Assembly: GCA_016934745.1 (NCBI GenBank)
Contig: JAFGSF010000055.1
Coordinates: 1-54,825, forward strand
Direction: 5' to 3'
Length of the DNA stretch: 54,825 bases
Source: Candidatus Aminicenantota bacterium
GTDB lineage: Bacteria; Acidobacteriota; Aminicenantia; UBA2199
The stretch's first letter is position 1; each line of letters begins with the position of its first letter. The notes beneath the pieces are model-generated. The model had not been told where the DNA came from. It was given only the letters and a program-made list of their open reading frames with translations, and made no database searches. Position numbers and translations under genes: made by a program. Below are positions 17,323-25,379 of this stretch, piece after piece.

Positions 17323-19517
17323 TGTTTTTTTTCCGGGCGGGGCGGTTGGAACGGACTGACCCAATTATCCGTTTTCTGATCGAAAAAATGCCGCTTCCAG
17401 AAGTCAATTGCCGCCATGGCATTTTCAGCCGCCTTTTTGCTTCGTATACCATGCCGTTCGCCCGGATAAATCATCAACTCGGCCGTTTTTCCCAAATCCA
17501 GGATGCCATTAAGCAGCTGCAGGGCATTTTGCATATGCACGTTGTCGTCCATGCTGCCATGGGTCAATCTCAGCCCGCCACGGTAAGTGGGCAAATAGGA
17601 CAGTACCGATGCTTGCCGATAGCCTTCGGGGTTTTCACTTGGCAGGTCCATGTATCTTTCTGTATAGACTGAATCGTACAGGGTCCAGTCGGTGACTGCA
17701 AAATCGGCGATGGCGCACAAGAAATAATCGGGAGCCGCGGCCAGGGCCAGGGCAGCGACATAACCGCCATAACTGCCGCCGGTGATGCCGATCTTTTCTC
17801 CGTCCACGAAGGGTTGGGTGCGCAGATAATCGACAGCACTGCAATAATCGGCGAGTTCCCATTTGCCCAGGCAGCGATACATGGTATCTGCACCCTGTTT
17901 GCCGAAATGGCCGGAGCCGCGGTGATCCACTTTCAATACGATGATCCCCTGCTGGGCCAGGAAATAATTATCCAGCCGGCGCGGGAAAGCATCGACGACC
18001 GATCGGGATCCCGGTCCGCCATAAACGGAAATGACAACCGGATAACGCTTCCGGGCATCAAAATCGCCAGGCAGATACCAGGCAGCCGGAAGCAGCAAGC
18101 CGTCTTTTGCGGGGATCTTGAATATTTCAACTTTGCCCAAGGCGACGTCCGACCAGCCCGGGGAAGCACTTTCACCCAGTTTTCTGACAATGCGTCCGTC
18201 GCCGTCGCACAGCTGCAGCATGGTCGGCCGGGTAATCGATGAATAGCGGTCAAGATAGAAAGACCCCGCCGCTGAGAAAGTCACGACATGGGTGCCGTTC
18301 AGACGGGTCAGCCGTTGTGGCTCGCCGCCAGCTATGGAAACTCGGTAGAGATCGGTCCGGGTGGAATCTTCCTTATCGGCGCTAAAAAAAACCAATCCTT
18401 TTTTTTCATCGACAAACTCGATCCGCTGTACCGACCATTTGCCTGTGGTGATCATCTTTTTTGCGCCGTCAGCCTGTATGTGGACCAGGTGAGGCCAGCC
18501 GCTCTTGGGGGTGATCAGCAGAATGCCGCCGTCGGCCAAGGCAAAAAATTCAGTGCTGCTGACCGCCTCCGCCCAGGTATCATACAGCTCATGGTACACC
18601 GGGTGCAGTTTCTTATCGGCAAACTTGTAGGCAAAGATCCGCCAATCTTCCTGGCCGCGATTCATCCATTGCACATAAAAACCTTTCGCGCCCGGGGCCC
18701 AGTCCAGAAAGGTGAGGTAGTGGTCGACCTCGGGAGGAAAAGCGATCCATTCCGTATTCTGGCTACCCAGGTCGACCACCCCGATCTTCACTTGGGGATT
18801 GGGGAAGCCCGGCTTGGGATACCTTTGCATTTCTAAACGTCCGTACGGGCCTGCAGCCTCGAAAAGGGGAAACTGCGGCACCCGGCTCTGATCAAAGCGC
18901 AAGAAAGCGATTTTTTTACTGTCGGGACTCCAATAAAAAGCCCGGTAGCGGCTGAACCGGCCCAGGATCTCTTCATAATAAATCCAGGACGCATAGCCGT
19001 TCAGGATCTCTTCGCTGCCGTCAAAGGTCAACTGACTGACACTGCCGTCGCCGGTCGCACTGACAAACAGGTTGCCATCCGCCGTAAAGGCCAGAAAACG
19101 GCCATCGGGAGAAAACGTCGGATTTTTTTCAGCCGCGCGGGTAGTCGTGATACGGCGCAAAGTACCTGTTTTTATTTGAAAAAGAAAAACATCATCTTGA
19201 TGGATGAACGCCAGCAGGGAATAGTCAGCGGTGTGGTCATTCGGCTTGAGCAGATCCAATCCCGGCGGCAACTTTGTTTTAGCGGCCTGGGGGTCCAACA
19301 ATTTCTGGGCGCGGCCGCTGCGGGCATTGACCAAAAATAGTATCCCGTCTCGCAGTTCGGTGTAACGGTCATTATCGCGCCATCCGGCAATGACGGGTAA
19401 TGGTTGCAGCAGCACCTTCCCTTTTCTCAGATAAACCTGTTCAAAAGTCAGTGACTTTTCATTTTCAGCACCCAGACCAAGGCAAAAAATGAACAGTAGT
19501 AAAAACTTTTTTTTCAT
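17319..19517 (-). CDS. dipeptidyl peptidase IV (S9B), secreted
   Basis: A 732-residue prolyl-oligopeptidase-clan enzyme that cuts X-Pro dipeptides from peptide N-termini. The N-terminal MKKKFLLLFIFCLGLGAEN is a signal peptide. A beta-propeller spans about 40-470, with SPDGRFLAFTADGNLFV and YWSPDSKKIAFLRFD repeats; YEEILGRFSRY may carry the double-Glu that anchors the substrate amine. The catalytic domain has GITGGSYGGYVAALA (nucleophile Ser in GxSxGG), then SMDDNVHMQNALQL (Asp) and YPGERHGI (His). AGCGGAGG precedes the ATG. It heads a tight run with the methyltransferase, UbiA, MgtC and RdgB genes. Confidence 0.9.
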   Translation of the reverse strand: MKKKFLLLFIFCLGLGAENEKSLTFEQVYLRKGKVLLQPLPVIAGWRDNDRYTELRDGILFLVNARSGRAQKLLDPQAAKTKLPPGLDLLKPNDHTADYSLLAFIHQDDVFLFQIKTGTLRRITTTRAAEKNPTFSPDGRFLAFTADGNLFVSATGDGSVSQLTFDGSEEILNGYASWIYYEEILGRFSRYRAFYWSPDSKKIAFLRFDQSRVPQFPLFEAAGPYGRLEMQRYPKPGFPNPQVKIGVVDLGSQNTEWIAFPPEVDHYLTFLDWAPGAKGFYVQWMNRGQEDWRIFAYKFADKKLHPVYHELYDTWAEAVSSTEFFALADGGILLITPKSGWPHLVHIQADGAKKMITTGKWSVQRIEFVDEKKGLVFFSADKEDSTRTDLYRVSIAGGEPQRLTRLNGTHVVTFSAAGSFYLDRYSSITRPTMLQLCDGDGRIVRKLGESASPGWSDVALGKVEIFKIPAKDGLLLPAAWYLPGDFDARKRYPVVISVYGGPGSRSVVDAFPRRLDNYFLAQQGIIVLKVDHRGSGHFGKQGADTMYRCLGKWELADYCSAVDYLRTQPFVDGEKIGITGGSYGGYVAALALAAAPDYFLCAIADFAVTDWTLYDSVYTERYMDLPSENPEGYRQASVLSYLPTYRGGLRLTHGSMDDNVHMQNALQLLNGILDLGKTAELMIYPGERHGIRSKKAAENAMAAIDFWKRHFFDQKTDNWVSPFQPPRPEKKQ

Positions 19518-19578
19518 GGTTCCTCCGCTATAAAAATATCACACCGGGCCAATAAGCATGCGGGAGCGTATCCCAATT

Positions 19579-20850
19579 TCAAATAATAAATCCAGCCGGA
19601 ATTTCCATGTCCTTGGGAACGACCACAATGCCGTCAACGATGTTGTAACGGTCATGGGTAAAATTCACCAGACCTTTTTCATTCAAAATGCGTACTCCGT
19701 CACCAACCCGGACGTTTTTGTCCAGGATGGCGTTGCGGATGATGCAATTGCTTCCGATTCCGACCGGGGGGCGCTGGCAATGCATGTTTTCCGTTTTTTC
19801 TTCAAGGTTTTCATAAAAATCGGCCCCCATCATGACCACTCGCTCCAGGTAGCTGCTGCCGTGGATAACCGAACGGATGCCAATGACCGTGTTGGTCAAT
19901 TTGCTGCCTTCGATAATCGATCCTTCGGAGATCAGCGAGTAATGGACTTCGCAGTTTTCTATCTTGGACCCGGGCAAAAAACGCTTGCGTGTATAGATCG
20001 GAGCCGTTTCATTGTAAAAATCGAAACGGGGTATGGGATTGGCAAAATCAAGGTTGGCTTCGAAAAAAGCCTTGATGGTACCGATATCCTCCCAGTAATC
20101 GTTAAACACGTAGGCAAAAACCTGGCTTCCGGCAATGGCATCCGGGATGACTTCGCGGCCGAAGTCTTCCTTGACATTATGCTTCAGAAGGTCAATCAAT
20201 ACTTCTTTTTTAAAAATGTAAATGCCCATGGAAGCGATGTAATTCAGTTTTTTTTCATCCAGGCCCAGGTAGGCATCGGGAGTAAACAATTCATCAAGCA
20301 ACGCCGCCGTTTTAGGTTTTTCGACAAAACGAATAATCCGCCGCTGATCATTGATCTGCAGAATGCCGAAATCACCTGCCAGTTCGCGCTGAATCGGCTT
20401 GACGGCAATGGTAATGTCGGCATGACTCTCCTTGTGGTAACGGATGAAATCATGTAAATTGATGCGGTAGAGCTGATCGCCAGAAAGGATGACCACGGTG
20501 TCGGCTTTCTGGTTTGCGATGTAATGAATGTTCTTGCGCACGGCATCGGCCGTTCCCTGGTACCAGTTGGAATCCTCAATGGTTTGCTGGGCGGCAAGAA
20601 TCTGCAGGAAACCGTCAGAGAAACCGTCGAAGCGGTAGGATTGGGCGATATGGCGGTGCAGGGAAGCGGTGTTAAATTGGGTCAGCACCATGATTTTCCG
20701 GATGTTCCAATGCAGGCAATTGGAAATGGGAATATCAATCAGGCGAAACTTGCCCCCGATGGGAACCGCCGGCTTGGCACGGAATTTTGTCAAGGGATAA
20801 AGGCGCGCCCCCCGACCACCGCCAAGAATAACTGCCAGCACATCCTTCAT
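19579..20850 (-). CDS. glgC: glucose-1-phosphate adenylyltransferase
   Basis: A 423-residue ADP-glucose pyrophosphorylase, the committing step of bacterial glycogen synthesis. The N-terminal ILGGGRGARLYPLTKFRAKPAVP is the nucleotide-binding signature. SGDQLYRINLHDFI, RFVEKPKT and the C-terminal left-handed beta-helix region with VVVPKDMEIPAG complete the family picture. ATG at 20850 is spaced six bases from AGGAG; the ATG two codons earlier touches that site. No glycogen synthase is in the window. Its promoter (20892-20920) contains a palindrome. The gene ends 61 nt before DPP-IV. Confidence 0.95.
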   Translation of the reverse strand: MKDVLAVILGGGRGARLYPLTKFRAKPAVPIGGKFRLIDIPISNCLHWNIRKIMVLTQFNTASLHRHIAQSYRFDGFSDGFLQILAAQQTIEDSNWYQGTADAVRKNIHYIANQKADTVVILSGDQLYRINLHDFIRYHKESHADITIAVKPIQRELAGDFGILQINDQRRIIRFVEKPKTAALLDELFTPDAYLGLDEKKLNYIASMGIYIFKKEVLIDLLKHNVKEDFGREVIPDAIAGSQVFAYVFNDYWEDIGTIKAFFEANLDFANPIPRFDFYNETAPIYTRKRFLPGSKIENCEVHYSLISEGSIIEGSKLTNTVIGIRSVIHGSSYLERVVMMGADFYENLEEKTENMHCQRPPVGIGSNCIIRNAILDKNVRVGDGVRILNEKGLVNFTHDRYNIVDGIVVVPKDMEIPAGFII

Positions 20851-20891
20851 GCTCATCTCCTGCCGCTATGCGACCGCGATTTTTCAGATTC

Positions 20892-20920
20892 ATGATAAAT
20901 TCCCGGTTGGGAAATGTCAA
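20892..20920 (-). promoter_or_regulatory. glgC promoter with palindrome in the spacer
   Basis: On the minus strand TTGACA (20920-20915), 17-bp spacer, TATCAT (20897-20892). The spacer is almost entirely an imperfect palindrome (20898-20915; arms AATTCCC and GGGAAAT around GGTT), placed where a repressor would block RNA polymerase. Confidence 0.6.
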
Positions 20921-20955
20921 GTAGTAGGAGAACGCAGATCTGTGTTCCCTACCCG

Positions 20956-21657
20956 TCACGATCGTTTCGGTTCTAGGACCTCTTCGAGCCTGCCGCCATG
21001 GAGAATATATCGCTTGTCGGTCAGGTCCGCCAACTGAGAATTGTGGGTGGCAATCACGGCCGTGAGCCCGCGCTCGCGGATCAATTGCTTGAAAATCGCG
21101 AACACGGTTTCACCGGTCTTCCAATCCAGGCTGCCGGTAGGCTCGTCGGCCAGCAGCAGGCGTGGAGAGTTGATCAAGCTCCGGGCAATGGCCGCCCTTT
21201 GTTTTTCGCCTCCCGAAAGCTGATATGGCATCACTGACAATTTATCCGCCAAACCGACCTCACGCAGCAGGGTGCCGGCAAGGGAAAAAGCCGACTGCCT
21301 TTGAAAAGATTGGATGAGTGCCGGAGTGGCCACATTTTCCAGCACGGTCAATTCGGGCATCAGATAATGAAACTGGAATACAAAACCAATGTCTCGATTG
21401 CGGTATGCAGCCAGCCGTTTGCGACTGAATGTCGCGATATCAGCACCGGCAAAACATATCGAACCGCAATCGGGGCGATCGAGAGAACCCAGCAGGTGCA
21501 TCAAGGTGCTTTTTCCTGAACCCGAAGCACCGGTGATCGATACCAGGCTTCCTTGCGGTACTTGCAGGCAGAGATCTTGCAGGATGACCAGTTTTTTTTT
21601 ATCGGGTTGGATGAAACTCTTGGTGATACCCGAGGCTTCCATGATCCGTGTGGCCAT
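20956..21657 (-). CDS. lolD: ABC transporter ATP-binding protein, LolD/MacB type
   Basis: A 233-residue ATPase: Walker A GASGSGKSTL, Q-loop FVFQFHYLMPELTVLENV, signature LSGGEKQRAAIARSL, Walker B LLLADEPTGSLD, H-loop ATHN. The FQFHYLMPELTVLENV and DEPTGSLD wording is the LolD/MacB branch, which powers lipoprotein release from the inner membrane. No LolC/LolE permease is adjacent, so the name rests on sequence type and its partner must be elsewhere. Two ATG codons follow AGGAGGA; the second gives better spacing. It lies 12 nt after the NlpC/P60 gene. Confidence 0.85.
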   Translation of the reverse strand: MATRIMEASGITKSFIQPDKKKLVILQDLCLQVPQGSLVSITGASGSGKSTLMHLLGSLDRPDCGSICFAGADIATFSRKRLAAYRNRDIGFVFQFHYLMPELTVLENVATPALIQSFQRQSAFSLAGTLLREVGLADKLSVMPYQLSGGEKQRAAIARSLINSPRLLLADEPTGSLDWKTGETVFAIFKQLIRERGLTAVIATHNSQLADLTDKRYILHGGRLEEVLEPKRS

Positions 21658-21669
21658 CATTCCTCCTGA

Positions 21670-22155
21670 CTAACGGACACGAGGCCAAATGCTGATCACC
21701 TTGCGCAAGCGTGACAGCCAATATCCGTTTAATTGCTCAAATCTGACCCAGCCGCCTGTGCTGGGAGCATGGATAAAACGTCCGGCGCCCAGATATATAG
21801 CCGAATGCCAAGTTCCTCTGGATTTAAAAACCAGAATATCACCCCGGGCAGCGTATTTCAACGGCACACTTCCGTGAAACCGCCCCTGTTCACGAGCATG
21901 ACGAGGCACCCGGATGCCAAAACAGCCGTAAACGTAATATACCAACCCGCTGCAGTCAAAACCATCAATATCAATGCCACCGAAACGGTAAGGGATTCCG
22001 GCCAGGTTTTCAGCCAGATCCGCGATCTGACGACGCGATGCCAATTTTTGTTGGGGTTCGATTCCCACCTGGCAAAAAACACAGACCAGAATCATCAGCG
22101 ATAAAATCCAGGTGCCATGCTTCCATAAACAAGATTTCGCTTTTTCTGTTTTCAA
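21670..22155 (-). CDS. NlpC/P60 cell-wall peptidase, secreted
   Basis: A papain-like peptidase of family C40 that cuts gamma-D-Glu-DAP or related stem-peptide bonds. The catalytic Cys is in DGFDCSGLVYYVYG, the His in TWHSAIYLGAG, and the third residue in the RFIHAP stretch. A hydrophobic stretch (TWILSLMILVCVFCQ) serves as signal peptide or anchor. The frame extends further upstream, but that part runs into the tRNA-Leu gene, so it cannot be the real N-terminus. A TTG at 22155 preceded by GGAAGGCGG is the best start I see, with modest certainty. It lies about 45 nt downstream of tRNA-Leu and just before lolD. Confidence 0.82.
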   Translation of the reverse strand: MKTEKAKSCLWKHGTWILSLMILVCVFCQVGIEPQQKLASRRQIADLAENLAGIPYRFGGIDIDGFDCSGLVYYVYGCFGIRVPRHAREQGRFHGSVPLKYAARGDILVFKSRGTWHSAIYLGAGRFIHAPSTGGWVRFEQLNGYWLSRLRKVISIWPRVR

Positions 22156-22200
22156 AAACCGCCTTCCCGCAGACAGAAACCCAACATGCCACGTTAAAAT

Positions 22201-22282
22201 TGCGAAAGGGGGGACTCGAACCCCCAGGCCTCGCGGCATCAGATCCTAAGTCTGACGTGTCTACCAGTTCCACCACTTTCGC
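22201..22282 (-). tRNA. tRNA-Leu (anticodon TAG)
   Basis: Folds as a class II tRNA with the long variable arm of Leu. Acceptor GCGAAAG pairs with CTTTCGC and is followed by discriminator A. The D-arm contains the GG of TGGTAGAC. The anticodon loop CTTAGGA gives UAG, reading CUA and other CUN codons. The variable arm is TGCCGCGAGGCC, and the T-arm GGGGGTTCGAGTCCCCC is perfect. CCA is not encoded. Confidence 0.96.
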
Positions 22283-22290
22283 GTTAAAAA

Positions 22291-22319
22291 AAAATAACAT
22301 TATTCAGTTCTACTGTCAA
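22291..22319 (-). promoter_or_regulatory. tRNA-Leu promoter
   Basis: On the minus strand TTGACA (22319-22314), 17-bp spacer, TATTTT (22296-22291). The predicted start at about 22284 lies one or two bases before the mature tRNA 5' end (22282), leaving almost no leader for RNase P. Confidence 0.6.
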
Positions 22320-22368
22320 ATAGGTTATTTTTTTGCATCAGGGCGCCAAAGTTGAAAAATTCAAAAAT

Positions 22369-22397
22369 TTGACAATCTGAAAACAGTTTGTTATGGT
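22369..22397 (+). promoter_or_regulatory. promoter of the solute-binding protein gene
   Basis: TTGACA (22369-22374), 17-bp spacer, TATGGT (22392-22397). The predicted start near 22404 leaves a leader of about 24 nt with AAGGAGG. It diverges from the tRNA-Leu promoter; the two -35 boxes are 50 bp apart. Confidence 0.6.
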
Positions 22398-22427
22398 AAA
22401 AACAATTCTTTTTCTAAGGAGGCAGGA

Positions 22428-23273
22428 ATGTCAAGAAATATTTTTTCCTTAAAAAAAATCATCATGGGCGCACTGCTGATCCTTGGGTTACTGGGAATCT
22501 CCTGGCAAATAGGCTGCCGGATGGAAACCCGGGACATCGCAGAGAAGGAAATTGGAAAAATTGATAAAATCAAGCAAGCCGGCATCATTATTGTCGGAAC
22601 CAGCGCCGATTACCCCCCCTATGAATTCAGATTGATTCCGGACCTGGAAAACGGTTTCGTTGGCATCGATATCGATATTGCCGAAGCCATTGCCGCCGAC
22701 TTGAACGTGAAACTCGAAATCAAGAACTTTGATTTCAATAAACTGTTCAACGAGCTCACATCGGATAATATCGACCTGATCCTGGCCGGCCTGGCCCCAA
22801 GCCAGGACCGTCAAAAAATTGTCGATTTTTCCATTCCCTATTATCAGGCCATCCAGAACATGTTGATCCGGGCGGATGACAGAGACAAGATCAAGTTACT
22901 GGAAGACCTGCGCGGAAAAATCGTCGGTACTCAGATAGGATCCATCCAGGAAGACATGGCCAGGAACATGATTATCGGTGCCGATTTTACCACGATGCCC
23001 ACCATTCAAAATTTAATCGATGCCTTATTGGAAAATAAATTGGATGCCGTGATCCTGGAAAAGCCCGTAGCGGACGCCTATGTCTTTAAAAACAACAAGC
23101 TGGTAAACCTGGAGTGCAATTCAGACCGCACTCCCCTGGGTTCCGCCGTGGCAGTCAAAAAGGGAAACAGGGACCTTCTTGCCCGCGTAAACCAGATTCT
23201 GGAAAGATTAATCAATGAAAACAAGATCAGCCAGTTCGTTCAGGACGCCAAGGTGTTTACCGACAAAATCTAA
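22428..23273 (+). CDS. extracellular solute-binding protein, family 3 (amino-acid type)
   Basis: A 281-residue periplasmic receptor of ABC amino-acid importers. An N-terminal membrane/signal stretch (IIMGALLILGLLGISW) ends near a cysteine (QIGCRM) that could be lipidated, though the lipobox is not canonical. The ligand domain follows: IIIVGTSADYPPYEF opens lobe 1, GFVGIDIDIAEAIA is the family signature, and LILAGLAPSQDRQKIVDFSIPYY is the hinge region. No permease or ATPase of this class is next to it, so it either serves a transporter coded elsewhere or acts as a sensor subunit. AAGGAGG precedes the ATG. Confidence 0.88.
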   Translation: MSRNIFSLKKIIMGALLILGLLGISWQIGCRMETRDIAEKEIGKIDKIKQAGIIIVGTSADYPPYEFRLIPDLENGFVGIDIDIAEAIAADLNVKLEIKNFDFNKLFNELTSDNIDLILAGLAPSQDRQKIVDFSIPYYQAIQNMLIRADDRDKIKLLEDLRGKIVGTQIGSIQEDMARNMIIGADFTTMPTIQNLIDALLENKLDAVILEKPVADAYVFKNNKLVNLECNSDRTPLGSAVAVKKGNRDLLARVNQILERLINENKISQFVQDAKVFTDKI

Positions 23274-23354
23274 TTTTTATTCTGAATCGTCGCCTTCAGA
23301 CCAAGTCTTTTTTTGGGGCACATTGCTTCAAATCAGCAAGGAGTTCGGTCGACA

Positions 23355-25334
23355 ATGATCAGCCTGCAGAACATCTGCCTGACCTACAACAAAAAAAAAA
23401 TATTTGACCATATTTCCTGGATGATTACTGAAAAAAGCCGCATCGGCCTGGTTGGCGACAATGGCGTCGGCAAAACGACCTTGTTTCGGGCCATCAAGGG
23501 AGAAATATACACAGATAGTGGCACAAGCGAAATTCCCAGGAATAAACGCATCGGGTATTTGCCACAGGACCTAGTCGAACTCGATCCGCTGCCGGTTCAG
23601 GATTACTTAAAAAAGACAACCGGACAGGCAGAAGCTGAAAAAAACATCATGGATTTCGAACAAAAGATCGCCGCCATGGACCATCGCCACCCAGATTATG
23701 TGGCGATGCTTAACAAATTCGAAACCGCCGGCACCGCCTTTCATATTCACGACGGCTACAATTTTGATGCCAGGGCCAAACGCATCCTCAAGGGCCTGGG
23801 TTTTGCCAATGATGACTATTTAAAAAACTGCCGTGAATTTTCCGGAGGCTGGAAAATGAGGATTTTTCTTGCCGTCATCCTGCTGTCCAATCCGGACATC
23901 ATGCTCCTTGACGAGCCGACCAACCATCTCGATACCGAAAGCATGGAATGGCTGGAAAATTATCTTAGAAATTACAATGGCACCCTGCTGACTATTTCTC
24001 ATGATCACATGTTTTTAGACAAAATGGTCGACCAGATCGCCGAACTCGGCCATGGCAAGATTACTATTTATAAGGGCAATTATACTTATTACCTTAAAGA
24101 GAAAGAACAAAAAATAGCGGCATTGCAAAAACAGCGGGAATTGCAGAAAGCAGAGATCAAGCGGCTTCAGGCCTATATTAACCGTTTCCGGGCCAAAGCC
24201 AGCAAAGCTTCTGAAGTTCAAAGCCGAATCAAGCAGCTGGCAAAGTTCGAACTGGTTCCCGAGGCCGAAAGCAGCAAAAAAATACATTTTCGCTTTCCCC
24301 AGTCCCAACGCAGCGGCAAAGAAGTGATCATGGTCCGCGACCTTGGAAAAACGTACGGATCGAAGCAGGTTTTTACCAAAATTAATTTCACTGTTTACCG
24401 TGGTGAAAAAATCGCCCTGCTGGGCATCAATGGTGCCGGAAAATCGACTTTGGTGCGTATTTTGGCCCAAAACGAAAAACCCAGCCAGGGTTCACTGCAA
24501 TTGGGCTATCAGGTCAAGCCGGCTTTTTTTTCCCAGGAAAGCCAGCAGAATGTAACTTATGGACGCACTATCTGGGAAGAGGTCAATGATCTGGACAGCC
24601 CGAGCACGGATCTGGAAAAACGCAATGTGTTGGGCGCCTTTCTTTTTTCAGGCATGGATATTCATAAACCGGTATCCGTACTTTCCGGGGGTGAAAAAAG
24701 CCGCCTAGCTCTGATAAAAATTCTTCTCCAGGACAGCAACTTCCTGATCCTGGATGAACCGACCAACCACCTTGATTTGAAAACAAAGGATATTTTTCAA
24801 AATGCCTTGCAACATTATTCCGGAACCATCATCCTGGTTTCCCATGACCGCTATTTTCTTGACCAGCTGGTGGGGCGTGTTTTCGAAATCAGAGAGGGCG
24901 GTTTACATGAATACATCGGCAATTATTCTTATTTCATACAAAAACGCGAACAGGAATTGGCGGCCGCCGAAGATCAGGGGATACGCACCGACGCGAACCA
25001 AAGCAAGGCAATGATCGAGCCGGTTGGCGGTAAAGGGATTTATAAATCGAAGGAGCAGCGGCGCCAGGAAGCCGAGGCCAGAAACCGACGAGGAAAAATT
25101 AAAGCGGAACTTAAAAAGGAATTGCCGGATCTTGAAAAAGAAATCGGCGCTTTAGAACAAATAAAAACACGGAATCAGTCCTTGCTCTGTGATCCGGAAG
25201 TTCTCAAGGAATCAGGGCGCATCAAACCCTTGATGCTGGAATTAAGCTCAGCTTCGAGCCGTCTGACCGAACTGTACCGCCACTGGGAAGAATTGATCCG
25301 GGAACTGGAAAACGTGGATGAAATGGATTTATGA
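23355..25334 (+). CDS. ABC-F family ATPase (ribosome-associated)
   Basis: A 659-residue soluble protein with two ABC cassettes and no membrane helices. Cassette 1 has GDNGVGKTTL, FSGGWKMRI and LLDEPTNHLD; cassette 2 has GINGAGKSTL, LSGGEKSRLAL and LILDEPTNHLD. A charged linker between them (KEKEQKIAALQKQREL onward) is the P-site tRNA interaction motif of the ABC-F class. A C-terminal coiled coil (KELPDLEKEIGALEQ onward) recalls Uup/YdiF. Such proteins act on the ribosome, easing stalled translation or giving antibiotic protection. ATG at 23355 lies downstream of AAGGAG; an upstream TTG is rejected for lack of homology. Confidence 0.92.
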   Translation: MISLQNICLTYNKKKIFDHISWMITEKSRIGLVGDNGVGKTTLFRAIKGEIYTDSGTSEIPRNKRIGYLPQDLVELDPLPVQDYLKKTTGQAEAEKNIMDFEQKIAAMDHRHPDYVAMLNKFETAGTAFHIHDGYNFDARAKRILKGLGFANDDYLKNCREFSGGWKMRIFLAVILLSNPDIMLLDEPTNHLDTESMEWLENYLRNYNGTLLTISHDHMFLDKMVDQIAELGHGKITIYKGNYTYYLKEKEQKIAALQKQRELQKAEIKRLQAYINRFRAKASKASEVQSRIKQLAKFELVPEAESSKKIHFRFPQSQRSGKEVIMVRDLGKTYGSKQVFTKINFTVYRGEKIALLGINGAGKSTLVRILAQNEKPSQGSLQLGYQVKPAFFSQESQQNVTYGRTIWEEVNDLDSPSTDLEKRNVLGAFLFSGMDIHKPVSVLSGGEKSRLALIKILLQDSNFLILDEPTNHLDLKTKDIFQNALQHYSGTIILVSHDRYFLDQLVGRVFEIREGGLHEYIGNYSYFIQKREQELAAAEDQGIRTDANQSKAMIEPVGGKGIYKSKEQRRQEAEARNRRGKIKAELKKELPDLEKEIGALEQIKTRNQSLLCDPEVLKESGRIKPLMLELSSASSRLTELYRHWEELIRELENVDEMDL

Positions 25335-25345
25335 TCATTCAGCAC

Positions 25346-25374
25346 TTGAATTAAATTTAATTTTGAGGTAAATT
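25346..25374 (+). promoter_or_regulatory. possible promoter of buk-ptb
   Basis: TTGAAT (25346-25351), 17-bp spacer, TAAATT (25369-25374), then five bases to the ATG at 25380. A GAGG ribosome-site-like run lies inside the spacer. The gene could therefore be read both from a long upstream transcript with a ribosome site and from a leaderless one. Weak on its own because the region is AT-rich. Confidence 0.35.
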
Positions 25375-25379
25375 ACAAA

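Noticed and set aside
19558..20457. 299-codon frame on the plus strand
   Set aside because: Exact antisense shadow of glgC.
22156..22239. Longer N-terminus of the NlpC/P60 protein
   Set aside because: The extension runs into the tRNA-Leu gene and encodes no signal-like sequence.
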